64,000 nt of DNA from Mixophyes australis (taxonomy: Eukaryota > Chordata > Amphibia > Anura > Limnodynastidae), in the NCBI GenBank assembly GCA_036250195.1, contig JAVHZZ010000003.1, positions 298,965,565 to 299,029,564 of the forward strand, given 5' to 3'. A program made the translations under genes and the position numbers. Shown piece after piece: positions 50,828-62,800 of this stretch; positions within the stretch are counted from its first letter, which is position 1, and every line of letters starts with the position of its first letter. Below the pieces are notes generated by a model. It was given only the letters and a program-made list of their open reading frames with translations. It had not been told where the DNA came from and ran no database searches.

Positions 50828-53800
50828 CCAGTCTGTTACTCTATTTCCATATGAGTATATGTTGGATTGCAGCTCTGATATAAACATGATAGAACCTCCT
50901 AAATCTCAGGAAATATACTTTACACTTGGGTGAATAAGAGCAGACTGGAGTAGTGTGCACAGCCCAAAAGGAGTTCTCCACCATAATGTATTCTAAGCAG
51001 TATGGGGTAAAGTTGGAGGTTCAGGATTCGGGTCAAGCGTTTTTCAATGTCTACCAGATGATGAAGTACTTATTAGGGAAGATCTATGTTGATATGTCCT
51101 TTCTGCTAGAGGGAAAAGTTAACTGAAATCACTCATTCTCCCATTGTTGCGGTCATAGAGTCCATCTACTTTCTGGCAGTGGACTTATGGCTATTGAGCA
51201 AAACTTAATTTAGAAAAGTTTGTGTGGTCTAGAAAGATTCAGATTGCAATTGATATTGAGCGGCAAACTTTAGGGTCATGTGGTATGAGCGTGTACTTGA
51301 CATTTGATAATTTACGTATCTGGTGCCAGAACCCTTGCAATTCTAGTCTACTCTACAGCTGGTTATAGAAAGGACCAGGAGCAGCTTCATAGTTAAGGCA
51401 CATGATCCCTACTCCAGATACGAACTTCGAAGATGATGGAATATGCCCTGATGAGGATATTTAGTGATTCTATGCATTCTCTGTAATGGGAAAAGATGAG
51501 GTCCTACTCCCAGTCATTGTCGGCTAGTGGGCTTCTCTGCAGAACACAAGGCTCTGGTAAAAGTTTCACATGAAGCCTCTGGTGCATATGGTCTAAGAAG
51601 GACATCTGGGGTTGGACATTCTTTTCTAAATACGCGTTCATTTTCTTGCTTTTTTTGTGTAATTACCATTTAGTTACTTGTTTCCATGTTTTACAGTCTT
51701 GTGTTTAGTCTTACACTTTGGAAAGATAAAATACACTTTGTTGAAGTGCGTACATTTCAACTTTTTAAGGAAGAGGTGAAGCAAAATAATGTATAAAAAG
51801 GATTGAGCTTTTGGAAATTATATCTAAAGAGAATGAAATAGATTTGAGTCATTGATAGACCACCGGGAATATCTGGGCTTGGCAGTGTGAATTTCTTTTT
51901 CTCTGCCAAATTCTTTTCCTCTAATAAGCACTGGATGTTTAGATCTGCTGGGAGTTCAGTTTGTTAGACTTGAACTTTGATTGGCAGCTGTCACCTTGCT
52001 GTATCAATAAAGTGAATTGGATCTGTCCTAGATTAGTGGTTCTGTGGACATTTGATATATTACCTAAGTATGGAGCAGTTTGTTTAATAAAGCACAATCT
52101 TTAGTTACATGCATAGGCTTTTCTCTTGGTTTAATGCTAAGTGCCATATGTAATTCATAAAAGCTTTAGGTATATTTTAATATACATTTTCGTTTTTAAC
52201 CCTAAAGTTATGTTACTCATTTATTCAATATGATCTACTAATTTACTTATATTAGCAAACACCACTATAAAACCACTTTCGTTATAATTTCTCAGCATTG
52301 TGGTTTTATTGGCTCGTTGGAGTGTATTGTGTGTTTTTCATTGTGGGACTTCTAAATTACTAGTACTTTTTCTTTCTCTTCTGCCACATACTTGCAACAT
52401 GTTTTGTGGGATTTTTATTACTCAATTTACTACTCTGTATCAGGCGCTGTTTTCTCAAAGGCAGCTCAGAAGTGAAAGAAAGCGAGTAGACAAGTATGTT
52501 ATTGCCTAATCTTGGGAAACCATTGTGGTTTAGTTAGGTGACTGCGTGGAGGAGAATCTGGAAACTTGGGTTTGTAACAAATGTAATATGTCTGTAACAA
52601 ATATCCTCATTAAAAAGAAAAAAAACTGAAAACATGTTGCCCAACATAAAGAAATATTACGAGTTCTAATTCACTGGCACTAAGTGGGTTGTTGTCATAA
52701 ATTCTTTTTAAAACTGTAAATCAACTTAAGCAAGTTTTTTTTTTTTTTTTACTAAATGCATATTAAAACATTATCCACAATTCCATGACTTGAAACGTCT
52801 CCGGAAAAAACATACTTATATTTCACACTTCTGGGCAACTGAATATGCATGAAACGGGAGTCCTTTTTATACATAGACAACTCTTCTGTCACACTGACAT
52901 TTATCTATTAAGAAGCATTATTTGCAGTGTAACACGTCAATGAAAGTCTCTTTTCCTATATCCTGTTACACTTTGGATGCAGAATAGTCAGGCTATTTTC
53001 AAATTGGCTCAAAAACGTTACCTGCATAATAGCTTTAATGGGTACTAAGTATGAGCTCTTTTGAACTGGCAAGTTCTATGCTTATTGAGCAAGCTTATCA
53101 AGCAGATACAGTACCATTTGCTACATTGGTATGCTGAGTAACCTTAAATAAGAAGTGACATATAATGTATGTTTTTGGGGTTTTTTCCTTAGACATTTCA
53201 TGTAATTGAATTGTAGTGTTGTGTTTTGTTTGTTGTTTTTTTAATATGCATTTAATAAAACATGCTGCTCTTGATTTACAATTTTAACAAGAATGTATGA
53301 CAAACCACTTAGTACCAGTAAATTATAACTCCATCAACGTGGTAGATCACCATCTACCACATTGGCTGCTGAGTTGGGGTATCCAGCACATTGTTTCAAG
53401 GAACAGCACTGATTGTGTTCAAAAACCAATCTAAAAAATACTAATAGTTATTAACCTGATAGTTTTGCATTCAGATCTAACCAGTAGTTTCAGGCTGAGG
53501 GGAGGCTGACATTCTTTATCAAGTGTGACAGAGTGTATATGTGTATCATGATTATGCTTCAGAGAAACATACTTCAATTACTTCTTACCTGCTTCTATTA
53601 TCTCCCCTCCTCTCCAAACAACTGCATTATTTCCTTCATCTTGTACATGCTATGGTGCCATTGTTAAGAGATCTTATTTCTGTGCCCAGCAGAAGCCAGC
53701 TATCCTAAATATGTAAATATTTTATGCCCCTGTGGTAATATGTTGTTAGTCCTTGACTTTGAACAGCATGCATACAATATACTTATAAAATAAAATATTT

Positions 53801-56800
53801 ATTAATAAATGAATAAGGTTCAGATTGGTATGCTACAATGGGGCTGTCTAAAATATTCCCTACACACACCTACCAGTGGCCTTGCTAGGTCATCTCCCCT
53901 TAGTATTCCACTGGTTGTATTTGCCCTGAGTTTACTGCAACCAGAAGATCAATTTTCTAGATCTACAAATGTTCAATGAACTAAAATGCCAGAAACACAC
54001 TGGGACACAAGCCTGTCACTCTTCCTTTTTTGTGTTCGCATCTGTCTGCTCACTGTTTTCACATTTTGTGCATGTTTGGAAGCCTGCTCTACTGCCCTCC
54101 TAAATCATTACCCCCTCTGCTTAGTACACTTCTTGGCTTGTGAGGATCCTTTGGGTCAACACCCAACTGAATGTATCTAATTTTTATCGAAGATTCAGAG
54201 TTCTGATGTGTTCTTTTGTTATTGCTGTATGAGCTTTTACATATTGCCAGCCCCATCGGTGTCATCTGCCAGACATCAGTGGCTTTCAAGTTGCAAGTTC
54301 AGATTTGAAAGCCATCAGTAGAGAAGTAGTCATATGCTGGAGCATATACAGCGATTAATAGATGGCACTATTATGAGGCACAGGGTTGCTTTGGCCAAAT
54401 TTATTTGTTTTTTTTATGGAAAAAGAACACAAAAAACCCATGTGTTTTAACATAAACAACATTGATTTATTGCCCCTCAGACTTTATGGAAGGATAAGCT
54501 TAGTTACTTAATTTAGCATGGCTATCGTGATTCTCTGGTCTCCTTTCTTTAATGTTTGGCTTAGCTATGTAGTCATTCTTTGTATTGATTTGCAGAATCA
54601 AAATATAGTAGTCACTGGGAAATGTTCTCTATGACAAACACTCCTTACTATAACCTACTCCTTTTGTAGGAGTGTTTGCATAGGGAGCTTAATCCACTGT
54701 GACAGCTCTATCTATTTTCCATCTTAGATGTGCAAGAAAACACACATATGTGAGTGTAGCATGAGCACTTTACAGTAGGTTTCCCTGCATTTTTGATACT
54801 TTAACACCAGACTATGTATGTACCAGACTACACATCGTACATGAACAATTGCTAAAAACTGATTTCTTTCACATTGTTGGACTTTGTGTTGGCAGAACAA
54901 AGGGGTACTGGCAATAATCTTTGCATGTTCAATGAATGTTACTTTTGCTAGTTACATTCTTAGAATGGTTGTGTATATTTGTTGTAAGAAGCAATGTTCA
55001 CTATACTTCATTGGAAATATTGTCATGCAGGATTTGCATTTGTAATTATGAGACTAAATGTTATCACACTGTCAGCAGCTGATTTTCTTTACCTAAAATG
55101 AAACTGTGCAGTAATTAAGAAAGCAAATGGTAATTGTAATACACAGCCAGAAAACTTCATTAGCATACAATATTATTCTAGTCTGCTAGGACTACAAGTA
55201 GTGCCTTATTACATGGGACCATAGGGCACTAAACTGGTGAGCAATAATATTGCTGGTCCCCCATTGAACCATCCATACTTACGCTGGAATGTCCTTTATT
55301 AATCAGCATTCACTGTCTAGCTGGGTTGCAGTATGCAGCTCTCGCTGTCTGATTATCATCCATTGGAAGGTTACAGAAGAGCAGCTTGCATTAGAATCTT
55401 GTTGTCATGTGATTTCAAATTCATAAAGCATTTATCTGACCACACCATAAATCTGTATACATGTTCCAAAATGATGCATACTTGTTACATGAGAAAATAA
55501 GGTCATATAGTGTTTTTGTTTTGCTACCAACAGAAATAAAAATGTGGTCTAGGGTTCTCTGGGGTTGGGCCTGTAAGAAAGCCTTCCCTTTAAGACCAAC
55601 CTTGAACAACCCCTGATGGGATCCTGAGCACGGCCAGTAATTCCTGCTCATTATGCATATGCTAAATGCAGCTCCGAAGTGAACGTGGACAAAAGCCATA
55701 TTCACTTTACACCCATTTCTTAGCGGCTTGAAGTTCTTGGCTGGCTTGGGCCTGCCATCACTGATTGCTCTCTTGGCTGTTAGCGATGGCAAATAATGGT
55801 AGTGGTTAGTGGAGATCACTGAAGGATTAGAGGTTTCCAGACATATATAAACCCCAGAAGAATAGCGTTCTATAGTAATTTTCTTTAGAATTGTTTACTT
55901 AAGCAGTGAAACTGCATGTGTTTTGCTTAAAGTATGTTCTTGAACAAGTTGTGACAGCAATGCTACTTGATCAATGATTCACTTTATACTATATCTCCAA
56001 GGGGTCTTTTTTTTAGTGGGGGTGGAGGGGGTGTTCAGAAAATAGGAAAAGGGCAGTGTACTAGGGATTCCAAACAGAGTGAAACTGACCGACATAAATA
56101 ACAGTTTTTACTGTTTTCCAATAAAGATCAAGCTAGACCTTAATCGAAAAAAAGGGAAGAGTTCAGTTAATAATCTGGATTCACCACAGCAGAAACAACT
56201 TCAAGCAGGGTGTTTATGTATACATAGGCAAATCATAGATGGGGAGAGGAAGAGTGAGAAGGGATCACGTATTCTTTAACATTTTGGTTGGTAAACTTTT
56301 ATAATGTTTGCAAAACTTTTTCATGTTAAACAACAATGTAATTAACCAGGAGGGGATTTAAAAACTACATTTTTTTTTTGTTCCAAATAATCCATATGCC
56401 CCAATTTTTTTGCCTGTTCAGATACATACTGTCCCTTCTGTAATTGTTAATTTGTTTTCTGATTCTATATGCTGCAGACTTTTGTCACTGACTTCTGCAA
56501 GAGTGTCAGAAGCTATTGTGAGCTGATTCACAAACTGGGCAAGACACATTGTAGTACTCTTAGAATTATTGTTTCAGTGAATCTGGAGCTAAGCAAGCAG
56601 TCAGCTCAGTAGAACACTTGGAACGCTATTAGTAGCAGGTAGAAGGATGTTATGTTGCCAAGTAATAGGCCCCTGATCAGCTAACATAAAGTACTGTGTA
56701 CAGTTCTGGAGGCTCTGGGCCTCGTTTAGAGTTGAGTGTACGTGAACTTTTTTGCACAAGATGTGCATCTCTGTACTGCGCCCCAAAAATGTCTCTCTCT

Positions 56801-59800
56801 AGAAATTTTGCTAGCTGCTTCTAATTGGCTGATTGCATTTTGTACCTCTCCAGCAGCTAGTTATCTAGTGTTGCAGCTATATTATAACATGTAGAAGCCA
56901 TTTGTTTGCGTTACTTGCTTATCATTTCCATTTGGTCTTCTGCAGGGAGGAAGATTGGCATTATATTTTTACAGATAGTAACAAAGGATGTGGGGAGGTG
57001 TTGGCATTTACTTACATTTTGCATCGAAAATGTGGCTTTCGCATTTAATGATACTTGTTAACAGTATTCTCTCTTGTATGTATCACTTCATTCATACTTG
57101 CCTACTCTTGTTACAGGGAGAGGGGGCGTGACTGGAGGGCGGAGGGGGCGGGGCGAGGCCAATCGCTTTATTTTGGCCCCGCCCCCACAAAAACTTAATT
57201 TACGTTGCGGGGGGCGGTGCCAAAATGACGCGATTGGCCGCGTCCTACCCCCTCCCGCCCTCCAAAATGGCGCGATTCACTGAGAATTGACGCGATTCTC
57301 TGTGAATTCTGGGATGCGGGAGAAATGCCAGCTCTCGCAGGAGCCCGAGAGATTGACCGGAATTTCGGGAGTCTCCCGGACTTTCCGGGAGAGTTGGCAT
57401 GTGTGACTTCATTATATATTATATTATGAAAATAGGGTAATGCAATATCAGTATTTACTATTATCCATGTGGAGCTGCGTCTCTACACTATCGTTGGGCA
57501 TACTTGACTTATGACTGGAGCACATACCACTGGTTCCTAAGTTGGATGTGTTCCAAGATGTGCTTGACTCAACTCATGCACAAAAGTACCTTTTTTCTTT
57601 TTGCATAAGGCTTTTCCTGTGTGTGTTTGGTGCATAATGCATCCAGCTCTAAGTGAGGCCCTTTATCTTTAAAATAAAAAATAATATTAAATACAATAGT
57701 AAAACAGAAAAAAGTTAGAGTGGCTGCTAAAATGGTTCATGGGTTCATAACAAATCTTGTCTGGAAAAGCTTCAAGTGCTGAACATGTACAGCTTAGGGG
57801 GGGAGAGGCTGAAAGGTGACTTAGATGATTTGTTTTGTACAACAAGGGTGATAGATCCATGTATAACTCCAGCAGTTGTGCTGGGGACTTATACAATAGC
57901 AAAATCAAGAATGCATGGGACAAACACATAGAATTAGATATATTTCCTTAAGATTTTCTAAAATAGCTATGTTTGTATGAGTAGTCTGATACCTGGTCTA
58001 TCCCATTATAATAGAACTCCTTATACATACTGTTGTGTTCTCTATCCTTCAGGTAAATAACTGCACTACTGCAAAGTTCTACTTTTTCCAAGCTGGAAAT
58101 AACCTAAAAAGATAAGAATATATTATTATTGGTTTATTTACTAAATATACAGCTAGAGATATAAATCTGATAATTCTGATTTAAAGTACTTGAAATACTA
58201 CAGATGACCTGTTTTCAAAACATTGGAATAGTGAGATCATATTAATATGTTTGGTAATAACTCTCTTCCTTTTACTATACTTTCTTCCTTTTACTATACT
58301 TTCAGGGTATCACAGGTGCTTTGGCTGTACTGATGAAGGATGCTATAAAGCCAACTTTGATGCAGACGTTGGAGGTAAGCAAACCATTGTCGAGCAACCA
58401 AGATTGTAAGATTTTATTTCCCTAAATTTAATTTGTAGATTCCTTATTGAAAGATATTGGTAAAGGAGCTATGTATCTGAGACAAATATAAAATCTTCGC
58501 CTCGTGTCAAACTCCCATTGTCCCATAGATTGTAAGCAAGCGAGCAGGGCCTTCTCACCTCTGTCTGTTTTACCCAGTTTGTTTATTAGTTTACTATGTT
58601 TGTCCCCAACTGTAAAGCGCTATATAAATAAATGATGATGATGATCTGAGACAATTATAAAATGGGATCAGCTTGATGGCCACAAACCGTTGGAGGGCCG
58701 ATTTGGTCCCACTGGACATCCGTATGATAACCAAGTCATTAGACGTGGGTATATATGTCAAATGGCTTTTCAATGAGAGATCCGTTCCATATAGAAATCT
58801 CTATTGCTCGTCCTGTGGAGAAAGCAATACTATATTAAGTATTCTAGGCTCCTCAATTTATGACCCTTCTGACTGCCTATGATTTGAAGAGCGAAACGGG
58901 GACAGGAAGGGGAGAACTAACTTAGGCAATCTACAGTAAGGGCGTGCCGAGTCACATGCACCAGCATCATTCCAGCATTTGGCTTCACTAAGGTACTTTT
59001 TTTGCAGCTGTATCATTTGCACCAGTTGCAGGACAGCTGTAAGTGCCGATTTATAGTGATGAACGGTGGTCAATGCATGCTGCAACATGTGTTTGCAGTT
59101 AGGAGCAACTGTAAAAAGTCCATTTTATATACAGTATGCATTGAAAACATTTCTATAAATGTATTTTGGTGAAAGAAGTTTTTAATTTTTTAATGACTTT
59201 CTTATTATATTAACAGGTTACAATAATTGAATACTTTTTTCTTCTGTGTGTTCTGCTGGGACTTTACATTGCAGGATATGAACAATACATATGTGCAATA
59301 TATTGTGTCTGATTTAATACGGAACGTGCCATGTATGCAGAGCATACCTAGACCAGTATTCAACTAGAGACGTTTCTTCAGATTCTCATGTAGTGGAATA
59401 TAGATGTGCGCAAGTCCGAATTTTGTTTAAAAAGAAACGCACATTCCGTTCGTTTTGTGTCTTGATGAATCAGGCCCATTTGTATTAGCAAACCGAACAT
59501 GACTTTAAGAATTCCAGAGAGAGATACACAAACAAACGTCTTGTTCACAATCAAATACGCTGATGAGCACACACAATTCATGTATTTACAGATCTTGTCA
59601 AGGTTTTTAAATGGTTTATAAATTGTCCTCGCAGCAAAAGGTCCTTACTATAAACTAACTATATGGTGAAAGCAGTGTCAGTAGTGGCTTTGAGTCCTTG
59701 CTCCATAAATGTTACATTGCTGTTATCTGGCTGACAGAGAGCGTTCGGTGATATCATTTTCCTTTGTAATGTGTAAGTGACATTAAAATGCGTTGGGAAA

Positions 59801-62800
59801 GACTGACATATTTTGTATGTTTCTAAGTGCTTCTTATGGTTATCCAGAAAGTTCATGTATGTTATCAAATCTGTCCAGCTTTTTATTTTAGGAAAGCGTC
59901 TGACCTAATGATAGTGTACATCACTTGACAGATTCTCCGTATGCTTGGATATGATATACATGCAGCTTCCTGTCTTTGTTCCAGCTCTTCGTTTCCCAAG
60001 CTCCTATAGCCAGAAGCAGGGGCAGTATATGGGAACTTTCCAAGACTGAGCGATCTGTCCTCCTCTGTGCCTCTCTTTACACTGCTGTAATGAAAGGATG
60101 GGTCATGTTTTCACAGATGTTGGCTGCACAAGGCTGTCTAGAACAGTGACGATTAACCACATTTAAACATTCTTTTGGATCGCAATGTAAATGAATAGGC
60201 TGGGGTGACAGATGGACATGACATAAAGGATAATAACTGTTCATGTTTTTAATGTGTGGCATTCTGAAAGCAAGCACATGTTTATTGGAGGATTCTGTGA
60301 AATTAGGCGATTCCCTCTAGTATTGCCTCACTGGAAGGAAAAAGGATGTCGAAGAGTATAGATGCTGGGCATGTTTTCCTTAAATAAAATATTACTTGTA
60401 TTGAGCCTGATGTTGATGAATGTGCCATGACAAGGGTTAAAGTCTGTAGGTTTTGCTCAGGGCAATATAGTTATATATCCGGTTAATAAACACTATTTTT
60501 CCCGTTAAAATGATATTGGATATAGTTCCCTAACTGTATCGAAACTGGTACAAAGGAAATGTGGTATTGCCCATAGCAAAAAATCTGATTTGATCTTTTT
60601 TGTGTGCCATTTACAAAATTAAAGCCATGGATGTGCTCACGAGTGTCCCCCTTTGAATTATGTCCTTTTTTCACATATGTTTTACCAGATACCAGATACG
60701 GTTAAATTACTGGTATGGTATGATACCTGATCTTTTCATAAAGCCACACATCTTTCAAAGTCTTCTGGGCATTTTTGAAAGCCATCTATATTAATATACT
60801 TTTAATGTAGCAAGTGAGACAGTGCAAAATGAAAACAAAAGGGAGTTGGGACCAATCAGGAAACACTCGCCCAATTGGCAACAAATCAGTATCTTAATAC
60901 ATCTGTAGTGCATTGAAATGTTTTCAACTATGTCTTTCAACAAAATATGAGTTTTTGGTTTCCTATAAAATAATTACCATTAAAAATCTGTTATCTCGAG
61001 CACATTTAACCATAGTCCCTGCCAAATACAGATAAATATTAAAGTGTTTGCTGGTCTGGACAGTTTCGGTATCAGTAGTCAAGTCGAGCTGATAAGCAGA
61101 CCCACCTTCCTCCACCCACACCCAAAAAAAAAAAAAATATATATATATATATATATATCAATCTGTATATTTCTTTTGCTTTAATTACAATATATTTGCC
61201 AACACGTACCACCCACTTTGAAAGGCTACATGATCTGACTGTCTCTAAAGCTTTTCTGGGTAACACTAAAATGTTGAAATGGGTTAACATAGTCTGATAA
61301 CTGTAATCCCTAAGCAACAGGGCTCAGAAATTAATCATGTAACATTTAAGGGGTTAATAGATTCTCTTATCTGAACAAAAAATACACAAATAGCTGAACA
61401 CGTCAGACACAAATAAATTGTCTTTCTCCCGCAAAACATATCATGTTTTAGCCTGTCATACGATCACGTGCCCTCTACCACAATCTATTGTCATCACGGA
61501 TTGCAAACATTGCTTTAACACACTTTTACCATTATCCTGACCATTTATCATACCTTTCTTTTGTAATGGGCTTGTCATGCGGGGAAAGTGTGCTACACAT
61601 GCTACATGTGTTTTATGTGGAAATTGGCGGTAAAAATAATGTTACAGATGAACAACAACAAATAGTGTTTGATTTTTTTGTTTTCTTTCATTAACTTTTA
61701 TGAAACACAGTTAATGATTTTCAGCATTTGAAATGTTATTTCATAGAATTCTACCTGCTCCTTAGGGCAGATGTCATGACTTCCATATTTTTTCTTACGT
61801 GCCAAGCAAAGAAATTAGTTGAAATCAGTGGCATTAGAATTCAATTTGATGTGGGTATTGGCAAATTAATGTTACTTAGCATTGCTACCCCACATTCCTG
61901 GGGTTGCAGTTTCGACTCCAACCAAGGCCGTAGCTGTGTGGCGTTCCTCCAGGTGCTCTGGTTCCCTCCCACAGTCCAAAAACTGGACTGGAACATTACC
62001 ATTTCATTTATCAAATTTAAATGATTTTTTTTCTTGCAGAATAAGTTCCTTTTATAATTCTATTTATATAGTTATACATTGATCCTGCTGGTTCTGTAAC
62101 TTATAGCGCTTATTTTTAAGGCATTTGGCCTCAAAGTAAGTCTGCTTGGGCTTCTGCAGGTGTTACTGTTACAAAATAGCAAAAAGGCTACTGCCTTAGA
62201 TTTAATTCATGTTTTAGTGGCCAGGGAGATTTGGCAAGATAGCTTTCATAGTAAGTGTTAGTGCGTTGTGATAAAGTGCCTTTCCCGCTATTGCTGGAAT
62301 ACATGCTCCCAACAGTCCCAATTTTCAGTGGCATAGTCCCAGTTCTGTCCCACTTGAGGACATGTTTGTCCCATGGATGAAAATGTTGGGGTGAAGGGAA
62401 ATATCTAATATCTAGCGCTCTAGCTCTTTTACACCTCCATCATGATGTGCCCACGCCCCCTGTCCCGCTGTCGATAGGTATGGCAATATAGACCCTACTT
62501 GCAGCAAACACTCCAAGCTGAGTTAGTTAAAGCTTAGCCACTTTCACTACTCAGTAAGGTGTAAATGACAGTGTAGAGTAACACTAAGGATCTTGACTCC
62601 TTTGCCCACTAGTGTCAAAATACATGATCTTACTAGTCATTTACCTCTATTAAAATGCATGTAAATGGGTATTGTATTGTGGCAAGGTGTTGGTTCCAGT
62701 AGCACCGTGCCCACTACCCTTTGCCTTTGCTGTTGGGAGTGGTTGTGGTTCTGTTTCTTTTTCAACACAATAAGCTTCATTGACGCATAGGGGTCAATGG

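Larger units (their letters stand above)
50595..58305. other. Intron N-O (7.7 kb)
   Basis: Contains a trinucleotide microsatellite (50703-50826) and a nested MITE pair (56717-57661). A 132-codon open frame at 55421-55819 (-) is not recognisable. 50830-55400 and 55830-56700 show no gene or clear element; 50940-51620 has a less AT-rich composition and could be an old retroelement. Confidence 0.6.

Noticed and set aside
57110..57400. Possible CpG-island promoter
   Set aside because: The GC-rich patch is bounded exactly by an 8-bp target duplication and inverted ends, so it is a transposon.
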